In this document: one piece after another, positions 33,891 through 43,262 of the stretch
How positions within the stretch are numbered: the stretch's first letter is position 1
Layout: each line of letters begins with the position of its first letter
Program-made: the position numbers and the translations under genes
The notes under the pieces: generated by a model
The model's database searches: none
Told to the model about the DNA's origin: nothing
What the model saw: only the letters and a program-made list of their open reading frames with translations
NCBI GenBank assembly: GCA_020851565.1
Contig: JADZCN010000005.1
Span: forward strand, 35,514-99,513
Direction of reading: 5' to 3'
DNA length: 64,000 bases
From: Acidobacteriota bacterium
GTDB taxonomy: Bacteria > Acidobacteriota > Vicinamibacteria > Vicinamibacterales > UBA2999

Positions 33891-34370
33891 ATGTCCACGA
33901 TCACCGCAAGTCCGAGCACGCCGGCCGCCGTCCTCACCCGCCTCATCGACGAGGGCCACACGACCCGCGCCTGGTACGGCGCCGACTTCCTCACGGCTAT
34001 CGCCGACGTGGACGCCGCGCGTGCCGCACGCCGTCCGGCGGAAGGCCGCCACAACATCGGCGAGATTGCCCTGCACCACGCGTACTGGCTGCACGAGGTG
34101 GCCAATCGGCTGGGCGCTCCTGCCGAACCGTTCCGGCTGGAAGGGGAGGACTGGTTCGAGTGGACGGGGCGCTCGCCGGTCGCCTGGGACAACGTGCGTG
34201 CTCTCGTGCAGCGCGAACTGCAGCGCCTGCGCGACACGGTGGAAGCGGTGAGCGCGGGCAGGATGGCCTCGCCCCTCGACGAGGCCGCGCGCTACGAACA
34301 GGTGCTTGGCATCGCGGCCCACGCGGCCTACCACGCGGGGCAGGTGCAGTTGGTGAAGCGGCTCACCTGA
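33891..34370 (+). CDS. DinB-fold (YfiT/DinB) putative metal-dependent enzyme
   Basis: A 159-residue four-helix protein. The metal-binding His residues are visible in HNIGEIALHHAYWLHEVANR (residues about 52-72) and in LGIAAHAAYHAGQVQLVKRL near the C-terminus, the usual DinB triad. The DinB superfamily includes thiol transferases and damage-inducible proteins of unknown activity. ATG 33891 is preceded by AAGGAGG directly at the end of a repeat array. The frame is open further upstream, but only through repeats. Confidence 0.88.
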   Translation: MSTITASPSTPAAVLTRLIDEGHTTRAWYGADFLTAIADVDAARAARRPAEGRHNIGEIALHHAYWLHEVANRLGAPAEPFRLEGEDWFEWTGRSPVAWDNVRALVQRELQRLRDTVEAVSAGRMASPLDEAARYEQVLGIAAHAAYHAGQVQLVKRLT

Positions 34371-34399
34371 GTGCGGCCGGAGGGTGGAGGCGGTTGCCG

Positions 34400-34676
34400 C
34401 GGGCGGCCGCTACGCCCATTGACGATTGCTTATTGCCAATCGGGTGATTCGTTGGGCGATAGGCGATTGCGACATTGGGCATTCGATTGGGTGATTGGGT
34501 GATTGGGTCATTGGCCGCGGCGTGTGGGTTTCGCGGCCATGGGCCCGCGCCGCGGGTCGGCGCCCGTCGTGCAGCCTGAACCTCAGAACCCCAGAACCCC
34601 AGAACCCCAGAACCCCAGAACCTCAGAACCTCAGAACCTCAGAACCTCACAACCTCAGAACCCCAGAGCCCGTTCT
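34400..34676. repeat. Partial ATTGGTGATTG element and an AGAACCCC array
   Basis: 34414-34513 resembles one arm of the 260 bp palindromic element found at 42966 and 47095. 34577-34676 is an 8 bp AGAACCCC/AGAACCTC array. The next gene starts 12 bp later. Confidence 0.75.
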
Positions 34677-34688
34677 AGACTGTCCCCC

Positions 34689-35603
34689 ATGCGAGCTCGT
34701 CGTTGCCAGGGGTGTGCCGCGCCGCTGCCGGATGGCGCGCCGGGGGCCGTGCTGCGCTGCCCGTTCTGCGGCCTGGTCCACGATGCGGCCGGGGCCGGGA
34801 CGCCCGAGGTTCCGGTGCCGGCGGTGACCATCGATCATCGGGGCGGTGGCATGCCGCGCTGGGCACTGGTGTTCATCGGCCTCATCGTCGCGAGCGCGGT
34901 CGTCCCGACGGTGGCGGGGCTGGTCATCGGCTGGCGCGCCATCGACAGTTCCAGCGAGCGGCTCAGGTCGTTGGCGGCGGTGCCCACGCCGCCCGCGCCC
35001 GTGGCGCTCACGCCGGATCGTCTGAAGGGCGTGCCGCGGGGCTATCACGCCCTGGAGGTGACCCCGCCCACGGGCGGGTATGGCTCGCTGGACCCCGTGG
35101 GCGCCCTGCCCTGGGCGCTGGCGATTGCGCAGGCGTGGGAGGCGGACGCGCGCCTCGAGCGGATCGACGTGTCGCGGCTTCGGCCCGATGGCACCGTGAA
35201 TGTGCAGGACGATGGGGATGCGTCGCTGACCTATCGGTTCCGGTCGCCATCGAAGGTCGAGGCGTTGCGGGCGCAGGCGCGGCTGCAGGCCGGCGCCGAG
35301 GAGGGCGTCGGCTTGTGGGTGCGCGTGAAGGAGGGCAAGCCGCAGGTGTACGCCGACTTCTCGCGCGCCGGCGGAGGGCGGGACGAGGGGCCCGCGCCAC
35401 ACCCGTCCGCCCTGTCGCTACCGGACCTGTTCGCCGGGCCTGGTGTGCGCGCGATGCGCGCGGACGTGCCGTTCTTCAACGCCTACATGATCCACCTCGC
35501 AGACGAAGGGTGGGTCTGGTACCTCTCGACGCTCGCCAACGAGTCGATGCCGCGCGTGCGTGCGCGCGACGGCGCGGTGTGGCCTTACCGAAGGTCGAAG
35601 TGA
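34689..35603 (+). CDS. Membrane-anchored zinc-ribbon protein of unknown function
   Basis: A 304-residue protein. Residues 6-27 form a zinc ribbon (CQGCAAPLPDG, then LRCPFCGLVH). A membrane helix follows at about 55-76 (WALVFIGLIVASAVVPTVAG). The remaining 220 residues should be periplasmic. They include GGYGSLDPVGALPWALAIAQ, then SLTYRFRSPSK and EGVGLWVRVKEGKPQVYADF. I do not recognise the family; similar ribbon-plus-helix proteins occur in Acidobacteriota. It stands alone between repeat-filled gaps. Confidence 0.75.
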   Translation: MRARRCQGCAAPLPDGAPGAVLRCPFCGLVHDAAGAGTPEVPVPAVTIDHRGGGMPRWALVFIGLIVASAVVPTVAGLVIGWRAIDSSSERLRSLAAVPTPPAPVALTPDRLKGVPRGYHALEVTPPTGGYGSLDPVGALPWALAIAQAWEADARLERIDVSRLRPDGTVNVQDDGDASLTYRFRSPSKVEALRAQARLQAGAEEGVGLWVRVKEGKPQVYADFSRAGGGRDEGPAPHPSALSLPDLFAGPGVRAMRADVPFFNAYMIHLADEGWVWYLSTLANESMPRVRARDGAVWPYRRSK

Positions 35604-35689
35604 GAAGTGAGAAGCGCGAAGGGCGAAGTGCGAAGTGCAAGGGGCAGGACGCAGGGCGGGCGCGTGAACGACAGCGCCCGCCCAATCCC
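35604..35689 (+). repeat. GAAGTGAGAAG-type repeat between convergent genes
   Basis: The sequence from 35598 to about 35650 repeats GAAGTG/GAAGCG/GAAGGG every 7-8 bp. It follows the stop codon at 35603. No T-tailed terminator was seen. Confidence 0.6.
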
Positions 35690-36505
35690 CTACCGCCGCG
35701 TGACGCCGCTCAGTCGCGTGGCGACGGCGGCCACGCCACCCACGCCCGTGGCGCCGACGTTGTAGGTGAACGTGCCTTCCATGCCGTTGCCCGCGGCGCG
35801 CGAACTCCACGACGTGAACGTGATGGAGACGGTCCCCGACGTGGCCGTGCCCTGCAGCGTCATCTGCCCATCTGGCGTGACCACGCCGTTCACGACGCCG
35901 ATGACCTGGCCGAGCGCGACGGTGCCCGACACCGAGCCGCCGTTCTGCGTCAGCGTGAGCGAGATGGGCAGGCTGGTGCCGACCGGATAGAGCCCGCGAT
36001 TCTGGCTGCAGAAGACGTCCTGCACCGAGCCGGTGCCGTCGCACCGCTCCACCACGTAGCGCCCGGACCACGTGCCGCTGAACGACGCCTGCGCCGTTCC
36101 CGAGATGGCGATGGTGTTGGTGCCGCTCGTCTGATCGGCATTCACCGTCAGCGTGCCGCTGAACGAGCCGGCGCTGGTGGGTGCGAAACGGATCGTCACG
36201 CTCTGCGACGCACCGGGCGCGATTGGTCCGCTGGTCCAGCTCGCCGTCGTGTGCGCGGACAAGCCGCCGGTGACGCTCATGCCGGTGACGGTCAGCGTGG
36301 CGTTGCCGCTGTTGCTAATCGTGATGCTGAGGTCGCGCTGGTTGCCCACCGCCACCTCACCGAACGCGAGGCTGCCGGTGATGGCGATGATGCGGGTCGT
36401 CGCGGGTGGCGTGGCTGACGGGGCGGTGGGCGAGGACTCCCCGCCTCCGCAGGCGATGGCGAGGGGCAGCAGGAGCAGGGGCAGACAGCGAAGGGCGGCT
36501 CTCAT
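35690..36505 (-). CDS. Lipoprotein with HYDIN/ASH-type (choice-of-anchor) domain
   Basis: A 271-residue exported protein. The signal MRAALRCLPLLLLPLAIACG suggests lipidation at Cys19. Residues about 42-135 form an ASH-type Ig-like domain (GSLAFGEVAVGNQRDLSITI, then FAPTSAGSFSGTLTVNADQT). The C-terminal half (GTWSGRYVVERCDGTGSVQD, then LTLTQNGGSVSGTVALG) is a beta-barrel-like module common in Acidobacteriota lipoproteins. The function is unknown, probably an envelope or surface role. ATG 36505 is chosen for the signal peptide. Confidence 0.85.
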   Translation of the reverse strand: MRAALRCLPLLLLPLAIACGGGESSPTAPSATPPATTRIIAITGSLAFGEVAVGNQRDLSITISNSGNATLTVTGMSVTGGLSAHTTASWTSGPIAPGASQSVTIRFAPTSAGSFSGTLTVNADQTSGTNTIAISGTAQASFSGTWSGRYVVERCDGTGSVQDVFCSQNRGLYPVGTSLPISLTLTQNGGSVSGTVALGQVIGVVNGVVTPDGQMTLQGTATSGTVSITFTSWSSRAAGNGMEGTFTYNVGATGVGGVAAVATRLSGVTRR

Positions 36506-36617
36506 CGGGATCCTCCAGAATTTGGCACTTCCGGAATCCTGACCGCCTCCTGTGTCACGGCAGGTCGCGCGCAAAACCGGGAAATGAAACGAACCGGCCC
36601 GTCGCGCCACCAGCCAG

Positions 36618-37550
36618 GTGACCGCCACTGGCGGCGGTCTGCTGGAGGCTCCCGTGTTGAGAACGCCGTCGGCGTTTGCGGCCCACCCGGACGAGTTCGT
36701 TCCGCAGGTCATCCCCCTCGACGCGTCCCCCGACGCGCTGGGCGCCCTCTCATCGGAGCGGGCGCCGACCCAGGCGTCGCCGCCGGTCGTCGATTCGTGC
36801 GGTTGCGACCCGCTCACTGCTCTTGACCTCGCCGCCACGGCCATCCAACTCCCGCCATCGGCCAACGAGACCGCCGGCGTGCAGCCCGTGAGCGCGCGGC
36901 CGAAAGCCGCCATCACGCTCCGCGTTCCGAAGGGGGCAGGAACGGCCTGCCTGGCCATCCTGGGCGGGGCCTTGAGCGGGCTGGTGATCGCTGCCACCCA
37001 GGGGCCATCTGTGGGCGCGGTCGCGCCGCCTCGCGCGCGTGCCGGCTCCACCGCGGGCGTCGACGCCCTCGAGCGGACCGACCGCGTGGCCCCCTCCTCG
37101 CCGCGCGTGACCACGACGGCCGCGTTTCGTCCCGTGCCCTCCGGCTGGCTGTCCATCTCGGCCGCGTTCCCGGTGACGGTCTACGAGGATGGCGTCGAGG
37201 TGCCCAGGGATGCGTCCGGCCGCCTGGTGCTGCCGGCCGGGCCACATGCGCTCACGCTGGTGAACGAGCCGCTCGAGTTCCGCCAGGATCAGGCGGTGAC
37301 GATCGCGGCGCGCCGCACGGTGTCGGTCGCCGTGGACACGCCCGTCGGCGCGCTGCACGTGAACGCTCGCCCGTGGGCGGCGGTGTGGGTGGATGGGAAG
37401 CGCGCCGGCGACACGCCGATCGGCAACCTCGCCGTCCCCATCGGCGAGCACGAGATCGTGCTGCGTCATCCAGCGCTTGGTGAGCAGCGGCGGACCGTAG
37501 TGGTCGGCGCGCGCACGCCCGCGCGCGTCGGCGTGGAGTGGCAGCCATGA
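36618..37550 (+). CDS. Membrane protein with C-terminal PEGA domain
   Basis: A 310-residue protein. A cytoplasmic Pro/Ala-rich region is followed by a hydrophobic segment at about 113-132 (ACLAILGGALSGLVIAATQG). The C-terminal 80 residues are a PEGA-type beta domain (GALHVNARPWAAVWVDGKRA, then GEHEIVLRHPALGEQRRTVV). PEGA domains often form the outer part of bacterial Ser/Thr kinases; here no kinase domain precedes. The GTG start at 36618 is uncertain. It overlaps the next gene by 4 bp. Confidence 0.75.
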   Translation: MTATGGGLLEAPVLRTPSAFAAHPDEFVPQVIPLDASPDALGALSSERAPTQASPPVVDSCGCDPLTALDLAATAIQLPPSANETAGVQPVSARPKAAITLRVPKGAGTACLAILGGALSGLVIAATQGPSVGAVAPPRARAGSTAGVDALERTDRVAPSSPRVTTTAAFRPVPSGWLSISAAFPVTVYEDGVEVPRDASGRLVLPAGPHALTLVNEPLEFRQDQAVTIAARRTVSVAVDTPVGALHVNARPWAAVWVDGKRAGDTPIGNLAVPIGEHEIVLRHPALGEQRRTVVVGARTPARVGVEWQP

Positions 37551-38338
37551 CCACCAGCCTCCGGATCATCCTGGCCGCGGCGTGCCTCGCGGGAGCGCTG
37601 GCGCCCGCTGCCGCACAGTCGCCGCTCGATCGGGCCCGCGGGCTCTACACATCCGCCGAGTACGAGGCCGCGCTGTCGCTCCTCGACGGCAGTGCGCTTC
37701 CCGGCGCGGAACACGGCGCCGAGGCCCAGTTGCTGTGCGTGTCGTGCCTGATGGCGCTGGGGCGGGCAGACGAAGCCGACACGCTCGCCGAACAGCTGGT
37801 GATGGCGCACCCCGCCTACGTTCCTGCCGCCGACACCTCGCCGCGCGTGCGCGTGGCGATCCAGGCGGTGCGCGACCGCGCGCTGCCCCCGTTGGCGCGG
37901 CGGCTCTACGACGAGGGGCGTGCGGCCTTCGAGCGCAGCGCGTATGGGGAAGCCGTGGCCCTGTTCGAGCGCGGCTTGCCCGTGATCGAAGTGCTGGCGA
38001 TGGAGGGGCGTGCCGGAATGGAGGACCTGCGGATCCTGACGAACGGGTTCCTCGCGCTCGGGCGCGCGCGCATCCCACCTCCGCCCACGGCGCCGCTGCC
38101 GCTGGCAGCCCGCGCCACCGTGAGCGTGGGCGATCCCGTCACCACGATGCCCGGCGGCATCGAGGCGCCGGCCTCGGCGCCGGTTGCGATCCGCCAGGAT
38201 CTGCCGCCCTGGACCTATGTCGTCGGCGGACCGGGAGGTCCGTTCAGCGCCCAGCGCTCCAGTCGATCTCGACGGCCGCCACGCGGCGGAACGCCTTCAT
38301 CGTCGCCACCGGCTTGCCACTCGAGGCATCGACGATGA
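37547..38338 (+). CDS. Periplasmic TPR-like protein with a probably replaced C-terminus
   Basis: A 263-residue protein with a signal peptide (IILAAACLAGALAPAAAQ). Helical repeats follow (ARGLYTSAEYEAALSLLDGS, then EGRAAFERSAYGEAVALFER). Near residue 223 it reads PVAIRQDLPPWTYVVGG, which in related proteins leads into a TonB-like C-terminal domain. Here the following 30 residues are Arg/Ser/Pro-rich and are simply antisense to the end of the next, convergent gene (overlap 38244-38338). I infer that the original 3' end was lost by a rearrangement. Confidence 0.7.
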   Translation: MTTSLRIILAAACLAGALAPAAAQSPLDRARGLYTSAEYEAALSLLDGSALPGAEHGAEAQLLCVSCLMALGRADEADTLAEQLVMAHPAYVPAADTSPRVRVAIQAVRDRALPPLARRLYDEGRAAFERSAYGEAVALFERGLPVIEVLAMEGRAGMEDLRILTNGFLALGRARIPPPPTAPLPLAARATVSVGDPVTTMPGGIEAPASAPVAIRQDLPPWTYVVGGPGGPFSAQRSSRSRRPPRGGTPSSSPPACHSRHRR

Positions 38339-39974
38339 CGACACCGCCGGTGCCGTAGATCACCGCGGTCCGGCCATCGGGCGAGAGCGCCGAGCTCGCG
38401 AAGTTGCCGGTGCCCTCGGCGATCAGATCGGCCTGCTTCTCGTGCGTGGCCAGGTCCACCGCGTGGACCGTCGACGCGGAGGGGACCAGCGCCACCGAGG
38501 TGCCCGCCATGAAGTGGACGGCGAAGCCGCCCGCCGCCACCTTCTTGATGACCTCGCCGGTGACGCCGTCGATGATGGTGAGGTCGGAGGTCTGGCTGTT
38601 GAGCGCGTAGATGGCCTTGCCATCGGGCCGGATCGCCATCGAGCCATGCGCTTCGGCCAGGGTGTACTCCGTGTAGGCGTAGTACGAGCGGCCTTCGCGC
38701 CGGGCCTGGTTCTCGGCCTCGAGGCGCGCGGTCTCGGTCTTCAGCCCGGACTCCAGCGCCAGGAGCGTCTTCATGCCCATCCGCCCCGTCCTGATGTCCT
38801 TGATCTTCTGGCCCGTCGCCAGGTCGTAGGTATAGAGGTACTCGCCATTCAGCATGTACAGCCGCTTGCCGTCCGGGCTGACGGAGAGTTCCTCGCCCCA
38901 GGTCTTGAAGGTGACCGGCGGCGCCGGTTCCAGGCCAGGGAGCGCCAGCTTCGTCGCGCTGTAGGTGCCGAGGACCCACAGCGTGCGGCCATCCGCGGTG
39001 GCCTCGAGGCGCTCGGGTCCGGTGCCGACCGGAATCGGCGGCGCCGGGGCCGCACCTTTGATCACGCGCAGCTCACCCGGCCGGTCACGATTACCAGGTC
39101 CCTTGACCGGTGGTCCGTCGCTGACCACCAGCAGCTGGCCGCCGCGCTCGTCGAGCACGAGGCCGCGCGGTTTGGATCCGACATCGGAGACGGCTACGCT
39201 CCGCGTCGCCATCGACACGGCGTGCAGGCGCCCGTTCACGTTCTTGTCGGGATTGTTGTTCGGCTTCCCGCGGTCGAGCAGGTACAGGAACTGGCCGTCC
39301 GGTGACAGCACCGGCCCGCCGGGATCGCCGTCGAGCGGAACCGTCGCGACGATCGTTCCCGCGCTGAGATCGATGAAGCGGAGCTCGGCCGGCAGGACCG
39401 CGGCCTTGCGTGGCTCCTCGCGCGCGGAGAGCACGACCGCCGTGCGTCCATCGGGCGTGGCGATTGCCGCCGTCGCCTTACGCGGCAACTCGACCCGCGA
39501 CAGCAGCCTGGCCGCCGCCAGGTCCACGGTGACCAGCTCGCGCGGCAGCGACTCCGCGGCCGTCTTTCCCTGGAATCCCGGACTCATCACCGACAGGCGA
39601 TCGCCGGCCGTTGACAGCATCGGCGTTGCGGAAAGGCCCCAGCCCAGTTCGACACGTCCCTGCACGGCGAGCGTGCGGCCGTCGAGGATGGTGGCCACCG
39701 CCCGGGTCTTCGCCTGGAAACCCGCGTCGCCGGCGTCGCGGCCGTCCCCCTGGTCGAGGACGACGACCCGCGCGCCATTGGCGGTCCGCAGCAGCCGCGA
39801 CGGGGAGCCCTCCAGCGTCGCGGTCTTTGCGGCCTGTCCGCCTGGCAGGTCGAGGAGGGTGACGGTTCGAGCCTCCTGGTCCAGCACATACGCGCGTGCA
39901 CCTTGTGCCCAGGCCGATACCGGCGCCGCCAGCAGTGCGGCTACCGCTACAACCCGACGCAGCTGTCCGCCCAT
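38244..39974 (-). CDS. Secreted beta-propeller (YVTN-type) protein
   Basis: A 576-residue protein with a signal peptide (VVAVAALLAAPVSAWAQG). The remainder is a seven-bladed-type propeller with repeated motifs such as AYVLDQEARTVTLLDLPGG, LSPDGQFLYLLDRGKPNNNP and GSMAIRPDGKAIYALNSQTS. A short coiled segment (TETARLEAENQARREGRSYY) interrupts the blades near residue 415. No catalytic residues are evident; it is probably a binding or scaffold protein in the periplasm. The start at 39974 gives the signal peptide. Confidence 0.85.
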   Translation of the reverse strand: MGGQLRRVVAVAALLAAPVSAWAQGARAYVLDQEARTVTLLDLPGGQAAKTATLEGSPSRLLRTANGARVVVLDQGDGRDAGDAGFQAKTRAVATILDGRTLAVQGRVELGWGLSATPMLSTAGDRLSVMSPGFQGKTAAESLPRELVTVDLAAARLLSRVELPRKATAAIATPDGRTAVVLSAREEPRKAAVLPAELRFIDLSAGTIVATVPLDGDPGGPVLSPDGQFLYLLDRGKPNNNPDKNVNGRLHAVSMATRSVAVSDVGSKPRGLVLDERGGQLLVVSDGPPVKGPGNRDRPGELRVIKGAAPAPPIPVGTGPERLEATADGRTLWVLGTYSATKLALPGLEPAPPVTFKTWGEELSVSPDGKRLYMLNGEYLYTYDLATGQKIKDIRTGRMGMKTLLALESGLKTETARLEAENQARREGRSYYAYTEYTLAEAHGSMAIRPDGKAIYALNSQTSDLTIIDGVTGEVIKKVAAGGFAVHFMAGTSVALVPSASTVHAVDLATHEKQADLIAEGTGNFASSALSPDGRTAVIYGTGGVVIVDASSGKPVATMKAFRRVAAVEIDWSAGR

Positions 39975-40079
39975 GTCCCCTCCATGCTCGCCAGCTGCCG
40001 AGAAAGCGCGGCGGCTGCCCAGGTCCGTTTCGTGTCGCCGCGATTATAGGGGAGCGCGGTGACCGGCTGGAGACGTGTT

Positions 40080-40261
40080 GAGCCCGCTCGCGGCGGGCCG
40101 GCAGGCCCGAGGCGGCGTGAACTGGAATCGGCCGGGAGCAGGCGCTCAACGAATGTTGAGTGGCGCGCCCGGCAGGATTCGAGCCCGCTCGCGGCGGGCC
40201 GGCAGGCCCGAGGCGGCGTGAACTGGAATCGGCCGGGAGCAGGCGCTCAACGAACGTTGAG

Positions 40262-40281
<20 letters not shown>
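40080..40281 (-). repeat. Two 101 bp units carrying a copy of the tRNA-Arg 3' tail
   Basis: 40080-40180 and 40181-40281 are tandem copies; the one difference I noticed in a direct read is GAATG versus GAACG. Read on the minus strand, each unit is a small hairpin, a conserved AGTTCACGCCGC segment, a GC-rich stem and then the last 22 nt of the tRNA (40161-40182 equals 40262-40283). The layout matches units downstream of tRNA-Arg(TCG) at 63898-64000. Confidence 0.9.
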
Positions 40282-40338
<57 letters not shown>

Positions 40339-40396
40339 GTGCGAGAGGATGCGCGCGCAGGGCATGGAACACCGTCGCCCTGGCGAAGGAACAAGT

Positions 40397-40470
40397 TTAG
40401 CACGGAGGTTCGAAGCACGGCAGTTCGAACCGCACGCGTTCAAAGCACGCAGGTTCAAGGCCCGGAGGCT
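40397..40470. repeat. GTTCGAA-containing degenerate repeat
   Basis: GAGGTTCGAAGCACG, CAGTTCGAACCGCACG, CGTTCAAAGCACG and CAGGTTCAAGGC follow one another with a period near 12-13 bp, between tRNA-Arg and the end of glk-pgi. No gene is present from 40339 to 40578. Confidence 0.6.
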
Positions 40471-40578
40471 CGGCCGGTTGCCGGTTCCGCCGCGGTTTCC
40501 CATCGTCGCGCCTGTTCCCGTCGCCGTGCGCCTCCCGTCGCAATCTCCTCCCGACCCTGTTTCCCCTCCCGACGTCGT

Positions 40579-42939
40579 CTACCGCCCCCGCGCGAGGTTG
40601 ACCAGCTGATTCGTGGACGCGTCGTGCGCCGTCGTGTCCGCCGCACCGGCCAGCTCCGCGTCGATGCGTTTCGCCAGCTGCTTGCCCAACTCCACACCCC
40701 ACTGGTCGAACGAGTTCACGCCCCACACCGCACCCATCGTGAAGACCTTGTGCTCGTACATCGCCAGCAGCATCCCCAGCGTCCCCGGGTCCAGCTTCCG
40801 GTACACGATGGTTGTCGAGGGGCGGTTGCCGGGGAAGACCTTGTGCGGCACCAGCCGTTCCAGCGCCTCCCCTGAGTGCCCCTGTGCCGCAAGCTCCCGC
40901 CGCACCTCGTCTTCGGTCTTCCCGCGCATCAGCGCCTCGGTTTGCGCGAAGCAGTTGGCGAGCAGCAACCGATGGTGCTCGCCCAGCGGGTAGGGCGACT
41001 CGAGGCCCACCAGGAAGTCGCACGGCACCACGCGCGTACCCTGGTGGAGCAGCTGGAAGAACGCGTGCTGGCCGTTCGTCCCGGGCTCCCCCCACACGAT
41101 GGGCCCGGTGCCCACCGGCACGGGCGCGCCATGACGGTCCACCCGCTTGCCGTTGCTCTCCATGTCCAGCTGCTGCAGGTACGCCGGCAGGCGATGGAGC
41201 AGCTGCTCGTAGGGCAGCACCGCGTGCGTCTCGTGGCCGAGCACGCTGGCGTACCACACGCCCAGCAGGCCCAGCACCATGGGGATGTTCCGTTCGATGG
41301 GGGCGGTGCGGAAGTGCTCGTCCATGCGGAACGCGCCATCGAGCATCTCCTCGAAGCGCTCGAACCCGGCGGCGAGCGCCACGGGCAGGCCGATGGAGGA
41401 CCACACCGAGTAGCGGCCCCCGACCCAGTCCCAGAAGACGAACATCTGCTCGGGCGCGATGCCGAAGCGCCGCACCTCGGCCTCGTTGGTCGAGACGGCC
41501 CCGAAGTGCCGGGCGATGTGCGCCTCGTCCTTCGCGTGGCCCAGGAACCACTCGCGCGCCGTTCGCGCGTTGGCCATCGTCTCCTGCGTGGTGAACGTCT
41601 TGGATGCCACGATGAAGAGCGTCGTGCGCGGATCGAGTTGGCGGAGAGTCTGCCCGATGTGCGCGCCGTCCACGTTTGACACGAAGTGCAGGCGCGGCCC
41701 GCCTTCGTTGTACGACGCGAGCGCCGCGGTGGCCATGGCCGGCCCGAGGTCCGATCCGCCGATGCCGATGTTCACGACGTCGGTGATGCGTGCCCCGGTG
41801 TGCCCGGTCCAGTTGCCGGCGCGCACGGCATCGCTGAAGGTGCGCATGTGGTCCAGCGCGGCGCGGACGTCCGGCATCACGTCGCGGCCATCGACCAGGA
41901 CCGGCCGTACGGACCGGTTGCGAAGGGCCGTGTGCAGCACCGCGCGGCCCTCGGTGTTGTTGATGGCCTGACCGGCGAACATCCGCTCCCGCAGTGCCTC
42001 GACGCCCGTCGCCCGAGCCAGCTCCGCCAGGAGCTTCATCGTCTCGGCGGTCACGTGGTTCTTGGAGTAGTCCACGACGAGGTCGTCGAGGCGGAGGGTG
42101 AAGGACTGGGCGCGGGAGGGATCGTCGCCGAAGAGGTGCGGCAGGTGCGAACGGGTGCGGGCGGGTGCGGGCGGGTGCGGACGGGTGCTGACAGGTGCGG
42201 GCGGGCGCGGGCCGGTGCTGGCGGGTGCGGCCAAGAGCGTCCAGTCGGCTGCGTGTGCCTGGAGGGCGCGCCAGGCGGGGGGGAGCGGGGGACCGTCGGC
42301 CCACAGGCGGAAGCCGCCCTCGAACGCGCGGTCGTTATGGCCCCGGCGGACGCGGGGCGGCAGGTCCTTCATCAGGCGGACGTTGCCGCCCCCGAGCATC
42401 ACGTACTCCGCGGCCACCGCGGCCCGCAGCAACTCGGCGGCCTCGAGCACGACCGCGCGCCAGGCGTCTTCCCCGAGCGTGTTGAGCCCTCGCTGGCCGC
42501 AGTAGTCCTCGAACGTCTGACCCCGGAAGGGCAGATGGGCCAGCTCCAGGGGGACGACGCGTCCCTCGTCCACCAGCGCCGTGCCAAGGCCGGAGCCGAG
42601 GCCGAGGAAGAGCATGCGGCCGCCCTCGTCACTCCCAAGGGCCTGCATGGCAGCGTCGTTGATGATGCGCGTCGGCACGCCGAGTGCCGCCTCGAAGTCG
42701 AACCCCACCCAGCCGCGCCCGAGGTTCCAGGGCTCCTCCATCACGGCGCCGCGCAGGACGGGACTGGGGACGCCGATGGCGGCGACGTCGAATGGCCAGT
42801 CCGTCGCGTGGGCCTTCACGCCGGCCACGAGCTCCGCCGGCGTGAAATCCGGCCCGGAGTCGAAGCGGCGCGGCGCGTCAGCTCCCGTGACCAGCAGCTT
42901 GACGTGGCTGCCGCCGACATCGACTGCCAGGATGCGCAT
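40579..42939 (-). CDS. Glucokinase-phosphoglucose isomerase fusion protein
   Basis: A 786-residue protein with two enzymes. Residues 1-216 are a ROK/polyphosphate-glucokinase-type kinase: [14 protein letters not shown], the catalytic Asp in [22 protein letters not shown], and the typical end [14 protein letters not shown]. Residues about 217-786 are glucose-6-phosphate isomerase: [15 protein letters not shown], the GPI signature [33 protein letters not shown], and the C-terminal [20 protein letters not shown]. Within the isomerase N-terminus a roughly 33-residue insert ([10 protein letters not shown]...) is encoded by 10 bp repeats. ATG 42939 is preferred; ATG 42951 would add MLAS. The fusion would channel glucose to fructose-6-phosphate. 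Confidence 0.92.
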   Translation of the reverse strand: MRILAVDVGGSHVKLLVTGADAPRRFDSGPDFTPAELVAGVKAHATDWPFDVAAIGVPSPVLRGAVMEEPWNLGRGWVGFDFEAALGVPTRIINDAAMQALGSDEGGRMLFLGLGSGLGTALVDEGRVVPLELAHLPFRGQTFEDYCGQRGLNTLGEDAWRAVVLEAAELLRAAVAAEYVMLGGGNVRLMKDLPPRVRRGHNDRAFEGGFRLWADGPPLPPAWRALQAHAADWTLLAAPASTGPRPPAPVSTRPHPPAPARTRSHLPHLFGDDPSRAQSFTLRLDDLVVDYSKNHVTAETMKLLAELARATGVEALRERMFAGQAINNTEGRAVLHTALRNRSVRPVLVDGRDVMPDVRAALDHMRTFSDAVRAGNWTGHTGARITDVVNIGIGGSDLGPAMATAALASYNEGGPRLHFVSNVDGAHIGQTLRQLDPRTTLFIVASKTFTTQETMANARTAREWFLGHAKDEAHIARHFGAVSTNEAEVRRFGIAPEQMFVFWDWVGGRYSVWSSIGLPVALAAGFERFEEMLDGAFRMDEHFRTAPIERNIPMVLGLLGVWYASVLGHETHAVLPYEQLLHRLPAYLQQLDMESNGKRVDRHGAPVPVGTGPIVWGEPGTNGQHAFFQLLHQGTRVVPCDFLVGLESPYPLGEHHRLLLANCFAQTEALMRGKTEDEVRRELAAQGHSGEALERLVPHKVFPGNRPSTTIVYRKLDPGTLGMLLAMYEHKVFTMGAVWGVNSFDQWGVELGKQLAKRIDAELAGAADTTAHDASTNQLVNLARGR
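42135..42233. repeat. Ten 10 bp repeats inside the isomerase domain
   Basis: GGTGCGGGCG / GGTGCTGACA units (spacing 10 bp after a first step of 9) match the consensus of the hemL array at 18329. They lie in the same orientation and reading phase, encoding nearly the same decapeptide. Confidence 0.9.
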
Positions 42940-42965
42940 GCTGGCCAGCATATTCGAAGAGACGT

Positions 42966-43224
42966 GTCCATTGGTGATTGCCGATTGGTGATTGACGATT
43001 CAATGGGTGATTGAGTGATCGGGGCATTGGGCATTGGATTGGTGATTGAGGCATTGGCGATTGGTTGATTTGCGATTCGTCGCGGTCCCGCTGGCCCGCT
43101 GGGACAATCGCCGCCGCGAGAATTGCCCGATGGCCCAATCGCTCGATGCCCCAATCCAATGTGCAATGCCCAATCACCAATCGCCGAATGAATCGTCAAT
43201 CGTCATTTGGCAATCATCAATGGG
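42966..43224. repeat. 259 bp palindromic element, copy 1
   Basis: The outer arms read GTCCATTGGTGATTGCCGAT at the left and end ...CAATCATCAATGGG at the right. They are made of ATTGGTGATTG-type units inverted about a conserved GC-rich centre (GGTCCCGCTGGCCCGC...GGGAC). It fills the gap between the divergent glk-pgi and tal genes and would include their promoters. A homologous copy lies at 47095-47356. Confidence 0.85.
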
Positions 43225-43262
43225 TGCCTTCACCCTCCGCCCGTCCTGCTATGCTGACACCA

